64,000 nucleotides of DNA. Source: S015-6 sp964479535. GTDB taxonomy: Bacteria; Desulfobacterota; DSWW01. Positions 1 to 8,276 of this stretch are shown here, one piece after another. Location of the stretch: positions 1-64,000 of the forward strand of contig CAYZMM010000035.1 of NCBI GenBank assembly GCA_964479535.1. Reading direction: 5' to 3'. The stretch's first letter is position 1; each line of letters opens with the position of its first letter. The notes beneath the pieces were generated by a model, which was not told where the DNA came from, did no database searches, and worked only from the letters and a program-made list of their open reading frames with translations. The position numbers and the translations under genes are program-made.

Positions 1-68
1 GCCTGGACCTCTGGTGGTCGCCGCCTGACTACGTGGTGAAGGCCAGGGAGAACGGTTATGTCCCATGA
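1..68 (+). CDS. C-terminal fragment of an unidentified protein (partial)
   Basis: An open frame enters from the left edge (first full codon at base 3) and ends at TGA 66-68, giving about 21 residues that end in KARENGYVP. The residues are compositionally ordinary protein and the frame is open from the edge, so this is probably the tail of a gene lying upstream. It is too short to assign a family. Confidence 0.35.
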   Translation, partial: LDLWWSPPDYVVKARENGYVP

Positions 69-346
69 GGGAAGCGTACTGAGTTAGAAGATCGAGACAA
101 CCGACGAAGGAGAGCCTGAGAAATCGAACCATGTAGAACGATTCCGACATCTGCTTCGTCTACCATGTGAGGCGGTTTTGATCAGGTTTCCTCTTGGCGT
201 ACCATATACCTGAAAACCGTCTTCCCGGCTCTATCTGCGGACTCTACCCGCGAACGGATCCCGGGCCTTAGTCATTGCGCTTTTCGCATTCTGTCCCTCC
301 CGCAGCCCGTTCTCCGGGAAAAGGCGCGGCCGGGGAGTGGGTAGAT
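69..346. other. Intergenic stretch, nothing recognised
   Basis: No reading frame here has a convincing start, ribosome site and protein-like composition on either strand. I see no tRNA and no clear terminator. The only short frame with a reasonable ribosome site on the minus strand (near 285-300) stops within about six codons. Confidence 0.4.
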
Positions 347-553
347 CTAGAAGCCGGTGATCGAGTACGCCTGGATGCCCTTGTAGAGTACGGCGCCGAG
401 ATAGCACACGACCACCACCGTGGCGGCGACCATGCCGGCTTCCGCGATTCTCTCCGCCGTGAGTCTGCTTCTCACCCAGTCCCGGATCGCCCCAAGGTCC
501 AGGTGAGGGGTGAACACCTCGTGCCTGCGAATTGCGTTTCCGTTGCTCCTCAT
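347..553 (-). CDS. Small single-pass membrane protein, unknown function
   Basis: The product is 68 residues. The first ~35 are polar (RRHEVF, DWVRSR), then a hydrophobic run around residues 40-60 (AATVVVVCYLGAVLYKGIQ) makes one transmembrane helix, leaving a short tail ending SITGF. The start is supported by an excellent Shine-Dalgarno (AAGGAGGGAAGG) six bases or so before the ATG. No enzymatic motif is visible. It lies upstream of the acyl-CoA synthetase at 745-2451 but reads away from it, so a functional link is not implied. The family is unknown; it could be a subunit of a membrane complex or a small stress protein. Confidence 0.6.
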   Translation of the reverse strand: MRSNGNAIRRHEVFTPHLDLGAIRDWVRSRLTAERIAEAGMVAATVVVVCYLGAVLYKGIQAYSITGF

Positions 554-744
554 GATCCTTCCCTCCTTCTCTGTTTTCCCTGTTGCGCGCAGAACGCAGC
601 AACAGCCGTGCCAACGGGAAGCGGGACGGATAACCTGCTGTAAAGTGGAGGTTCTGCCGGGCGACGGCCGTCGGCCGGGAACGGGAGGCCTGTCATGGAG
701 ATTGACAGGGAAGATACAAGATGGACAGACCGGGAGAGGGGCCT

Positions 745-2451
745 TCAGCCGAGTTCCTTCTCGAGCTCCTCCTTCATCACCTTACCGGTCGCCGTCATCG
801 GAAGCTGATGGAGAATCCGGATCTCGGGCACCTTGTAGCCGGCCATGTTCTCTCTGCACCAGCCGGTCAGGTCCTCTTCGCCGATCCGACCTTCGTATCC
901 GGGGGCGAGTATGATGAAGGCGACCGGAACCTGACCTTTGACCGGGTCGTCCCGGCCGATGACTCCGCTGCCTGCGACCGCGGGGTGCTGCCCCAGGAGG
1001 GTCTCGATCTCCGCGGGGAAGACGCTCATCCCCTTCACCTTGAGCATCTCCTTGTTCCGGCCCAGGTAGTGGATGAACCCTTCTTCGTCGATCATTCCGA
1101 TATCCCCGGTGTGGAACCAGCCGTCCCCGGACGGGTCGCGATCCGCCTCGGTCTTGTTCCAGTAGGCCTTGAAAAGAGAAGGGGTGCGGATCACCATCTC
1201 CCCCTCCTTGCCGTGGGGCAGCAATTCGCCTGTATCGAAATCAACGATCTTGAACTGCGTGCCGGGAATCGGCAGGCCCGCAAAGAGGGGCCTGGACTTC
1301 AGGTCCATATCGTCGGACTGCAATCCGGTCGTGAAGGTGTCGTTCGTGTGGGTTTCCGTCATGCCGTAGCCGGCTTCCCGTATTTCGCTGCCGGTCAGCT
1401 CTTTCCAGCGGCGTCGATAGTCCACGTTCAGCTTCTTGACAAAGGAGACCCCGAGCGTGACGCGCAGGGACGTGAGATCGAACCCGCCCACCCCCGGATG
1501 CTCCATCAGTTCGACCATGTTGTCCACGAGGCCCACGATCGATGTCGCCCTGTAGTGGTCGATCGCCTTCATGGCCGCCACGGGATCCCAGCGGGCGAGC
1601 AGGATCTCGGTGATCCCGCCCAGCACGGGGAACAGGACGCCCGCATTCTCGCCGGCGATCCAGAAGATGGGCAGGTACGTCAGAAATGCATCCCCTGGGC
1701 CCGCTTGCCCGCCGGTCGTGAAGGTATGGATGGAGGCTGCCGTGTAGAGCATGTCTCTGTGGGTGTGTTCGCACCCTTTGGGCATACCCGTCGTGCCCCC
1801 TGTGTAGTTCAGGGCGGCCACATCGTCCAGCCCGATCTCCAGGTCAGGGGGTTCCGGACCGTAGTCCTCGAGCACGTCCGTCAGGTCGAGCGTGCCGGGA
1901 CATTCCGTGGCCGGCAGCCCGGCGATGTCCGGAACGGGAATCAAAGGGTCCGCCGGGATGAAATCGGAAAGCCTCGTGATGACCACCGTCTCGAGGGTCG
2001 TACGGTCCCGTGTCGCCTCGATCAGGGGAAAGAGCAGGTCCAGGGCCACCATGAGCCTCGGTTCGGCGTCGTTCATCTCGTAGAGGAACTCGTGCTCCTT
2101 GAAGAGCGGATTCACGGGTACGTGAATGCACCCTGCCTTCAGGATTCCGTAGAAGGCGATCAGGAACTGGGGGCAGTTCGCCATCAGTACGGCTACCCGG
2201 TCGCCTTTCCCCAGGCCCCGGGCCGCGAGGAAAGAGGCGAACCGGTCGCTCCAGGCATCGAGCTCTCCGAAGGTGATTTCCCGGCCGTAGAAGATGATCA
2301 CCGGCCTGTCCGGGTGCAGCCGGGCCCGCTTCCGCAGGTACTCCCACAGGGGAATCTCGCCCAGAGGGTAGTCGACCTGCCGGGGCAGGCCGGCCGGCCA
2401 GTTCTTCGCCCAGAGTCTTTCCAGATCCTCGAGATACTGTTTTTCGTTCAT
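745..2451 (-). CDS. Acyl-CoA synthetase (class I AMP-dependent ligase)
   Basis: This 568-residue ANL-superfamily enzyme activates a carboxylic acid through an acyl-adenylate and transfers it to CoA. The phosphate-binding loop YTGGTTGMPKG is near residue 218, the A5 motif YGMTET near 365, the hinge segment HTGDIGMIDEEGF is followed by GRNKEMLKVKGMSVFP, and the catalytic-lysine motif TGKVMKEEL is close to the end. It is full length for the family. The ATG at 2451 was chosen over an upstream in-frame ATG because GGAGGTGGAG sits just before it and homology-like sequence begins there (MNEKQYLEDLERLW). It is divergently arranged with the next acyl-CoA synthetase. The fatty, branched or aromatic acid it uses cannot be read from sequence. 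Confidence 0.9.
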   Translation of the reverse strand: MNEKQYLEDLERLWAKNWPAGLPRQVDYPLGEIPLWEYLRKRARLHPDRPVIIFYGREITFGELDAWSDRFASFLAARGLGKGDRVAVLMANCPQFLIAFYGILKAGCIHVPVNPLFKEHEFLYEMNDAEPRLMVALDLLFPLIEATRDRTTLETVVITRLSDFIPADPLIPVPDIAGLPATECPGTLDLTDVLEDYGPEPPDLEIGLDDVAALNYTGGTTGMPKGCEHTHRDMLYTAASIHTFTTGGQAGPGDAFLTYLPIFWIAGENAGVLFPVLGGITEILLARWDPVAAMKAIDHYRATSIVGLVDNMVELMEHPGVGGFDLTSLRVTLGVSFVKKLNVDYRRRWKELTGSEIREAGYGMTETHTNDTFTTGLQSDDMDLKSRPLFAGLPIPGTQFKIVDFDTGELLPHGKEGEMVIRTPSLFKAYWNKTEADRDPSGDGWFHTGDIGMIDEEGFIHYLGRNKEMLKVKGMSVFPAEIETLLGQHPAVAGSGVIGRDDPVKGQVPVAFIILAPGYEGRIGEEDLTGWCRENMAGYKVPEIRILHQLPMTATGKVMKEELEKELG

Positions 2452-2611
2452 CTCCACCTCCGAACGGGGGCCGTCCCCCCGGTTGGCTGAAGGGACACCA
2501 GTATACATCCGGCGCAGCAGGAGAACCAAGGGGGAGAGGAAAAGGAGCTTGACAAGGACTCTTGAACCCTCCTACATTCCAGAACACGTAACCACGGATA
2601 AGGGGGGAACC

Positions 2612-4450
2612 ATGGGCGACCAGGAGAAACCGGGACCGGGCGCAGTCCTCAAGCTCACCGATATCTTGCCGGGGCTTCTGTCCCTTTCCTGGCGAATTCC
2701 ATCGATCCTGAAGACCATGCGAGGGATTCTGGGCTTTCGGAACGACAGCCCCATGTCGATGGGGACCACCCTCGAAGGGAACGCGGAGAAGTACCCTGAC
2801 CACACTGCGATCCTGTACGAGGATGTCCGGCTCACCCACAGGGAATTCAACAGCAGAATCAATCAGCACGCCCATTTCCTCGTATCCCGGGGGGTGGCCA
2901 GGGGAGACGTCGCTCTCGTCCTTGTGGACAACCGGCCCGAGTTGCTGATGATCATCGGGGCGTTGTCGAAGCTCGGTGCGGTCGCATCTCTGATCAACCC
3001 GAACCTCCGGGGCAAGGTTCTTCTCTACAGCATCCGCCTGACACGGGGCAACACCTTCATCGTGGGCGAGGAACTGCTGGAGGCCTTCGAGGAAATCAAG
3101 GAGGAATGCCAGCTTGGCGGCGAAGACCGGCTCTGCTACCAGCCGGAAACCGGTCGGGTCGCGGCCCCGGACGGATACGAGAACCTTGAGGAGGCGATCC
3201 GGGACCAACCCACGAGCAACCCGGACACCACCGGCGGGATCGAGCTCGGTGATCCCTTCGCCTATGTGTTCACCTCCGGAACCACGGGACTGCCCAAGGC
3301 CTCGGTTCAGACCCACCGGCGCTGGTTCAGCGGCATGTACTGGTTCGGAAGGATCGTCATGAACCTCAAGCCGGAGGATGTCTACTACTGCCCTCTGCCC
3401 TTCTGCCACACGAACGGCCTGCACGTTGCCTGGGGGGCGGCCGCGGGCTGCGGCACGGCCCTTGCCATCCGGCAGCGCTTTTCCGCGAGCCAGTTCTGGG
3501 AGGACACCCGCAAGTTCAACGCGAACGCCTTCATCTACGTGGGGGAGGTGTGCCGCTACCTGATGAACCAGCCGCCCCGGCCGCACGATCGTGACAACCC
3601 GATCGAGATGATGGTCGGCAACGGGCTGCGGCCCGACATCTGGAAGGCCTTCAAGGAGAGGTTCGGTATCTCGAAGGCATACGAGCTCTACGGGGCCGCC
3701 GAAGCCCCTCTGATCTTCTCCAACATCCTGAACGTGGACTGCACGGTCGGCACGTGCCTGACGCCCTATGCGATCGTCGAGTATGACCTGGAGGCGGACG
3801 AACCGTTTCGGGGCGGGGACGGGTTCATGAACAAGGTGGCCCCCGGGGGAAGCGGTCTGCTCCTGGCGGAGATATCCGAGTCCATGCCCTTCAGCGGCTA
3901 CACCGAGAAAGAGGAGACGGAGCGGAAGATCTTCCGTGACGTCTTCGAGAAAGGGGATGTCTGGTTCAACAGCGGGGACCTGGTCCTGAACCAGGGTTAC
4001 AGGCACATCCAGTTCGCGGACCGACTCGGCGACACCTTCCGCTGGAAGGGGGAGAACGTGTCGACCTCCGAGGTGGAAAAGGTGGTGAACAGCCTGGATC
4101 AGGTCGAGGAGTCGACCGTGTACGGCGTCCGGATCCCGGGAACGGACGGCCGCGCCGGCATGGTGGCCATCATTCCCAGTACGACCGTGGAGGCGTTCGA
4201 CCTGAAGGCCCTGGCGGAGACCGTGCGCACGGCCCTGCCCTCCTACGCGGCGCCGAAGTTCGTTCGTTTCAAGCAGGCATTCGAAACAACGGGAACCCAC
4301 AAGATCAAGAAGAAGGTTCTCCGGGACGAGGGTTTCGACCCGAAGGTGGTGGCCGACCCGCTGTACGTGCTCCTGCCCGAGGCGATTGCGTACGAGCCCC
4401 TGACCGAGGAACTGTATCAGGAGGTGGTGTCGGGCAAGCATCGCTTATAG
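2612..4450 (+). CDS. FATP/FadD6-type long-chain acyl-CoA synthetase
   Basis: The 612-residue product is an ANL ligase most like the fatty-acid-transport-protein (FATP/FadD6) branch. That branch couples uptake of long or very-long-chain acids to CoA activation, usually at the membrane. Evidence is the P-loop FTSGTTGLPKA near residue 222, YELYGAAEAPL near 358 followed by the branch-typical NVDCTVG, and a C-terminus with the branch signature ETTGTHKIKKKVLRDEGFDP and DPLYVL. A hydrophobic segment near residues 20-45 could be a membrane-association helix. The ATG at 2612 follows AAGGGGGGAACC. A repeat copy (4451-4475) starts directly after its stop codon. The gene is co-directional with the synthetase at 4520. 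Confidence 0.88.
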   Translation: MGDQEKPGPGAVLKLTDILPGLLSLSWRIPSILKTMRGILGFRNDSPMSMGTTLEGNAEKYPDHTAILYEDVRLTHREFNSRINQHAHFLVSRGVARGDVALVLVDNRPELLMIIGALSKLGAVASLINPNLRGKVLLYSIRLTRGNTFIVGEELLEAFEEIKEECQLGGEDRLCYQPETGRVAAPDGYENLEEAIRDQPTSNPDTTGGIELGDPFAYVFTSGTTGLPKASVQTHRRWFSGMYWFGRIVMNLKPEDVYYCPLPFCHTNGLHVAWGAAAGCGTALAIRQRFSASQFWEDTRKFNANAFIYVGEVCRYLMNQPPRPHDRDNPIEMMVGNGLRPDIWKAFKERFGISKAYELYGAAEAPLIFSNILNVDCTVGTCLTPYAIVEYDLEADEPFRGGDGFMNKVAPGGSGLLLAEISESMPFSGYTEKEETERKIFRDVFEKGDVWFNSGDLVLNQGYRHIQFADRLGDTFRWKGENVSTSEVEKVVNSLDQVEESTVYGVRIPGTDGRAGMVAIIPSTTVEAFDLKALAETVRTALPSYAAPKFVRFKQAFETTGTHKIKKKVLRDEGFDPKVVADPLYVLLPEAIAYEPLTEELYQEVVSGKHRL

Positions 4451-4475
4451 TGTTGTGTCTCAGAAATACCTTTAC
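4451..4475. repeat. Dispersed 25-bp repeat, copy 1
   Basis: Bases 4451-4475 match 22387-22411 at 24 of 25 positions; the only difference is the tenth base (T here, C there). This copy lies in the 69-base gap between two acyl-CoA synthetase genes, immediately after a stop codon. The second copy lies beside a long inverted repeat, so this is probably a remnant of the same non-coding repetitive element. Confidence 0.6.
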
Positions 4476-4519
4476 ACATTCGAGCGGGGCAAGGACAGCG
4501 CAGATCAGGGGAGGAAACC

Positions 4520-6094
4520 GTGAAGGTCAACTTCGGGACCATGCTCCTACAAGTGGCCAGACAATTCGCAGACAAGGAAGTTCTGGTCAACATCGACCGG
4601 GGCAGACGGTTCACGTTCATGGAGCTGCACCGTCTGACGAACCGTATCTGCAACATGCTCAGGGACCGCTGTGGGATGGTTCGAGGGGACATCTACGCCG
4701 GCCTCCTGGAAAACGACAATGTGGGCCTGCTCCTCCCGTGGATCTACAAGGCCGAGCCCGGAGGGGCATGGCTCAATTACCGTGATTCCTATGAGGAGCA
4801 CCTGTGGCAGATCGATCACGTGAACCCGCGGCTCATGTTCATGGAGAATGCACTCCTGGACACCTATTACGATGCCCTCCGCGCACGGGGCGTGGAGATC
4901 ATCTGCATGGATCCTCTGGACAGGGAGATCGAGGGGGTCCGTTGCCTGTGGGAACTGCTCGAGGGCGTATCGGATGCGGAGACGAATGTCGTTCACGATC
5001 GGGACGAAGACATCCTGGTGTACCGGTTCACGGGCGGGACTACGGGCAAGGGGAAGTGCGCCATGTACACCCTGGGCAACTTCCTGGCAGCCATGAATCA
5101 GGTCCACTCCCACCCGGAGAATCTGGTGGGACAGGAGATCCGGCACCTTCACATCACGCCGCTGAGCCATGCAAGCGGCATGTTCGTGCTGCCGATCTAT
5201 TTCAAGGGCGGCACCCAGCTGACCTTGAACCTTCCTGATCTGCACCAGTTCTGCATGTCCATCCAGGACGAAAAGGTCACGTCCACCTTCATGGTCCCCA
5301 CCCTGCTCTACCGTTTCCTGGAGTTCGAGGTGGAGAAACAGTATGACCTTTCAAGCCTGGATCTGGTCTTCTACGGCGCTTCGCCGATGAGCGTGGAGAA
5401 GCTCAAGGGCCTGCAGACCAAGTTCGGCAACGTCTTCGTCCAGGTCTACGGCGCCACCGAGGCCGTCCCCCCGGTCATCGTGCTCGGAAAAGCGGAGCAC
5501 CTCGTGACCTCGGAGGAGGAGGCGATCCGCCTCGGATCCGCAGGCTCTCCGCTGGCCGGGGTGGAGATCCGGATCGCCGATGAACAAGGAGGGGAGGTGC
5601 CCACGGGCGAGACAGGCGAGATCTGGATTCGGACCGCCGGAATTATCAAGGGCTATTACAGGAACCCGGAACAGACCGCTGCCGAGTTCCAGGACGGCTA
5701 CTGGAAATCGGGTGACGTGGGAACCACGGATGAGAAGGGTTATGTCTACATCGTGGACAGGAAGAAGGACCTGATCATCAGCGGAGGCTTCAATGTCTAT
5801 CCTGTGGAAGTGGAGGCGGCGTTGAACGGCCATCCGGCCGTGCTCATGTCCGCTGTGGTGGGCATCCCCGATCCGCACTGGGGCGAGGCGGTTCACGCGG
5901 AGGTGGTGCTGAAGGATGGAGCTCATCTCGACGAATCCGAGCTGATCCGGTTCTGCAAGGAAAAGAAGGCCAAGTACAAGGCTCCGAAATCGGTCACGTT
6001 CGTTCCCGAGCTGCCGCTCACGGCCGTCGGGAAGGTCCTGCGCCGCAAGGTGCGTGAGAAGTACTGGAAGGGAGAACAGCGAAAGGTACACTGA
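4520..6094 (+). CDS. Acyl-CoA synthetase (class I AMP-dependent ligase)
   Basis: The product is 524 residues and has the complete ANL set: P-loop TGGTTGKGKCAMYT near residue 171, VYGATEA near 310, SGDVGTTDEKGY then DRKKDLIISGGFNVYP near 412, and the catalytic Lys in LTAVGKVLRRKV near 505. The compact length and the DRKKDLIISGG hinge are typical of medium/long-chain or aromatic acyl-CoA ligases. The start is a GTG preceded by GGGGAGGAAACC. It is followed 12 bases later by ridA on the same strand, so the two probably share a transcript. Of the three synthetases here, none resembles another closely, which argues for different substrates rather than duplication. Confidence 0.9.
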   Translation: MKVNFGTMLLQVARQFADKEVLVNIDRGRRFTFMELHRLTNRICNMLRDRCGMVRGDIYAGLLENDNVGLLLPWIYKAEPGGAWLNYRDSYEEHLWQIDHVNPRLMFMENALLDTYYDALRARGVEIICMDPLDREIEGVRCLWELLEGVSDAETNVVHDRDEDILVYRFTGGTTGKGKCAMYTLGNFLAAMNQVHSHPENLVGQEIRHLHITPLSHASGMFVLPIYFKGGTQLTLNLPDLHQFCMSIQDEKVTSTFMVPTLLYRFLEFEVEKQYDLSSLDLVFYGASPMSVEKLKGLQTKFGNVFVQVYGATEAVPPVIVLGKAEHLVTSEEEAIRLGSAGSPLAGVEIRIADEQGGEVPTGETGEIWIRTAGIIKGYYRNPEQTAAEFQDGYWKSGDVGTTDEKGYVYIVDRKKDLIISGGFNVYPVEVEAALNGHPAVLMSAVVGIPDPHWGEAVHAEVVLKDGAHLDESELIRFCKEKKAKYKAPKSVTFVPELPLTAVGKVLRRKVREKYWKGEQRKVH

Positions 6095-6106
6095 CGGAGG
6101 TTTCCC

Positions 6107-6565
6107 ATGAGCGCTGAGGCGAGAGTGAAAGAGCTGGGGCTGGAGCTTCCGGCCTCTGCAGCACCGGTCGGCAATTACGTTTCCGCTGTCCGTACCGGGA
6201 ATCTGGTTTTTTTGTCCGGGCACGGCCCCGTCGGCAAGGACGGGATCGTCACGGGCAAGGTGGGCGGGGATCTGACGGTCGAGCAGGGCTACGAGGCGGC
6301 GAAGATCGTCGCCATCGGGCTTCTCGGATCCCTGAAAGACCTGATCGGCAGCCTCGACAAGGTGAGCAGGGTCGTGAAGCTCCTCGGGATGGTCAACTGC
6401 GACGCGTCCTTCATGGACCAGCCCCAGGTGATCAACGGCGCTTCGGATCTCCTGGTGGAGGTCTTCGGGGAAAGCGGAAAGCACGCCCGGTCGGCGGTGG
6501 GGATGAACGCCCTGCCCTTCAACATTGCCGTGGAAATCGAGATGATCGTCGAGGTGGCGGACTAG
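6107..6565 (+). CDS. RidA/YjgF-family enamine-imine deaminase-like protein
   Basis: A 152-residue protein of the RidA/YjgF/UK114 superfamily; characterised members hydrolyse reactive enamine/imine intermediates. The subgroup here is the ~150-residue kind with PVGNYVSAVRTGNLVFLSGHGP at the N-terminus and ARSAVGMNALPFNIAVEIEM near the end, where classical RidA has the Arg-containing active-site strand. ATG 6107 follows ACGGAGGTTTCCC. It lies 12 bases behind an acyl-CoA synthetase. Its stop overlaps the stop of the convergent FMN-reductase gene by four bases. Activity on acyl-CoA pathway intermediates would be inference only. Confidence 0.87.
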   Translation: MSAEARVKELGLELPASAAPVGNYVSAVRTGNLVFLSGHGPVGKDGIVTGKVGGDLTVEQGYEAAKIVAIGLLGSLKDLIGSLDKVSRVVKLLGMVNCDASFMDQPQVINGASDLLVEVFGESGKHARSAVGMNALPFNIAVEIEMIVEVAD

Positions 6566-7293
6566 CCCGTAGTCGCCTGATCGACCATGCTCTTGAAATA
6601 GGCGTTGGCGCCCTCGACGAACTGCTCCTTGGTGAGCAGCTCCGCCGCCACGGCTTGTTCGGTCTCGGGGGATACCCGGCCGTCTTGCACCAGCTGCCCG
6701 CCCGCTTCCCGGGCGGCCTGATAGACGGCCTCCGCCTTCTCCGGCATCAGCTTTTCGGCCATTTCCAGGAACTCGCCCTCGGGACGGAGCAGCGCGCCCA
6801 ACCATTCCGTCTTGCCGTGGCGGGCGATGACCCGGAAATGGGCCATCATTTCGTCGAAATTGTCCAGCTCGTGAAACCCGCAGTTGGACACCACCACCAT
6901 CCCCCTGTCCTGCTTCCTTTCCCGGGCCGGATGTGAGCAGTGCCCCTGGTCGTCCAGCTCGATGAAAGGCTCTGCGGACGGGATGATCCGGTCGAGAAGC
7001 AGCTTCATCTGCGCGGTCATTCCGAAGACGTACAGGGGCGTCGCATAGACGATCACATCCGCGCCATCCATGGCAGGAAGCAGTTCGTTCATGTCATCTT
7101 TCTGGCAGCACGCTCCCGGCGTCTTGAGCCAGCAGGCATAGCAGCCGAGGCAAGGCTTGATCTCTTTGTCGTAGAGATACACGAGATCCACTTCGGCGCC
7201 TGCTTCCCGGGCCCCTTCGAGAAAGGGAAGCAGGATGCGGTTCGTGTTGCTCTTCTTCCTCCTCGGGCTTCCATTCAAGGCGAGGATGTTCAT
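6562..7293 (-). CDS. NAD(P)H-dependent FMN reductase / iron-sulfur-flavoprotein-like
   Basis: The 243-residue product begins with the flavodoxin-like FMN phosphate loop NGSPRRKKSNT and has the flavin-binding YATPLYVFGMTAQMKLLLDR around residues 84-103. The Cys cluster CLGCYACW...CCQKDDM near residues 48-68 is typical of the iron-sulfur flavoprotein branch of the NADPH-dependent FMN reductases, so a [4Fe-4S] cluster is possible but not certain. The C-terminal third is helical and longer than minimal flavodoxins. It is transcribed toward ridA. The HADH gene upstream ends 33 bases before this start, so the two are likely co-transcribed on the minus strand. Confidence 0.83.
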   Translation of the reverse strand: MNILALNGSPRRKKSNTNRILLPFLEGAREAGAEVDLVYLYDKEIKPCLGCYACWLKTPGACCQKDDMNELLPAMDGADVIVYATPLYVFGMTAQMKLLLDRIIPSAEPFIELDDQGHCSHPARERKQDRGMVVVSNCGFHELDNFDEMMAHFRVIARHGKTEWLGALLRPEGEFLEMAEKLMPEKAEAVYQAAREAGGQLVQDGRVSPETEQAVAAELLTKEQFVEGANAYFKSMVDQATTG

Positions 7294-7326
7294 GGTCTCT
7301 TCCTTCCACCTCCGGCAAGAGGCTTC

Positions 7327-8220
7327 TCATGGGCCCCGTTCGTCTTCCGAGTCCCAGGGAAGCCGTTTTCCTTCTCTGGTGTACCGGTAAAAACCTTTGG
7401 CGACCTTCCTTCCCAGACGCCCCTCGTTGACCATCCCTTCCACCAGATCAAGACTCGGGACGAGGCGGTCTTCCCCGAGTGCCTTCATGGCCCGGCCGAC
7501 CCGGAAGAACGTGTCGAGGCCTGCATTGTCAGCGATCTCGAAGGGGCCGATGTTCCAGCCCAGGCCCAGCCGCATGCCCGTGTCCACGTTCTCGGGGCTG
7601 GCAATGCCCTCCTCGACCAACTCCGTACACTCCCGGAACGCGGCGAAGAGGATGCGATTGATCACGAACCCCGGGATGTCTCTGCGCACGGGAAGAGGCC
7701 ACTTGCCGAGAGACCGAACAAAGGATACGCCGCGCTCAAAAACCGCCTCCGACGTCTCCCCACCCTTGACGACTTCCACGAGTGCCATGAACGGGACCGG
7801 ACCGAAGAAGTGCAGCCCGAGCACCCTTTCCGGCCGCTGCGTCGCAGCGGCGAGCCGGGTGATCGGAATCGATGAGGTGTTGCTCGCCAGAGGCGTCTCG
7901 GCCGGCGCCAGGCGGTCCAGTTCTTCGAAAATCTCCTTCTTCAAGTCCTCCTCTTCGAACACCGCCTCGACCACCCACTCCGCCTCGGCCGCCCTGGCCA
8001 GGCCCTGTTCCGGGCGAATTCGGTCGAGCACGGTCTCGGGCGATTCCTTCACCAACCCCTTCCCGGCCAGTTTCTCCACCGACCACTTGATTCCCCCCAT
8101 GGATCGGTCCAGGGCTTTCGAATCGTTGTCGGACAGAAAGACCCGGCAGCCCGACTGGGCACACACCTGGGCGATGCCTGCTCCCATGAAGCCTGCACCG
8201 ATCACGAGCACTTTTTCCAA
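7327..8220 (-). CDS. 3-hydroxyacyl-CoA dehydrogenase
   Basis: A 297-residue protein of the HADH/FadB C-domain family, which oxidises L-3-hydroxyacyl-CoA with NAD+. The N-terminal Rossmann motif VIGAGFMGAGIAQ is at residues 6-18, NTSSIPITRLA and the catalytic-His region LGLHFFGPVP follow mid-protein, and the C-terminal domain has DIPGFVINRILF and GLGWNIGPFEIAD with YRYTREGK near the end. No ATG is available. TTG at 8220 is chosen because GAGGAGG lies five bases before it and it places the Rossmann fold at the usual position. A phosphotransferase gene lies 56 bases upstream on the same strand, so this is probably a small operon of acyl-CoA metabolism. Confidence 0.9.
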   Translation of the reverse strand: MEKVLVIGAGFMGAGIAQVCAQSGCRVFLSDNDSKALDRSMGGIKWSVEKLAGKGLVKESPETVLDRIRPEQGLARAAEAEWVVEAVFEEEDLKKEIFEELDRLAPAETPLASNTSSIPITRLAAATQRPERVLGLHFFGPVPFMALVEVVKGGETSEAVFERGVSFVRSLGKWPLPVRRDIPGFVINRILFAAFRECTELVEEGIASPENVDTGMRLGLGWNIGPFEIADNAGLDTFFRVGRAMKALGEDRLVPSLDLVEGMVNEGRLGRKVAKGFYRYTREGKRLPWDSEDERGP

Positions 8221-8276
8221 TGGTACCTCCTCGAATCGATTCACGTAGGGACGGAAAGGAGCCTCCAAGAGGGGTG

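Noticed and set aside
1844..4441. An 865-codon open frame on the minus strand across the acyl-CoA synthetase genes
   Set aside because: It runs antisense to two clear ANL ligases with full motifs. The product is Arg/Pro/Gly/His-rich without domain motifs, typical of GC-rich shadow frames.
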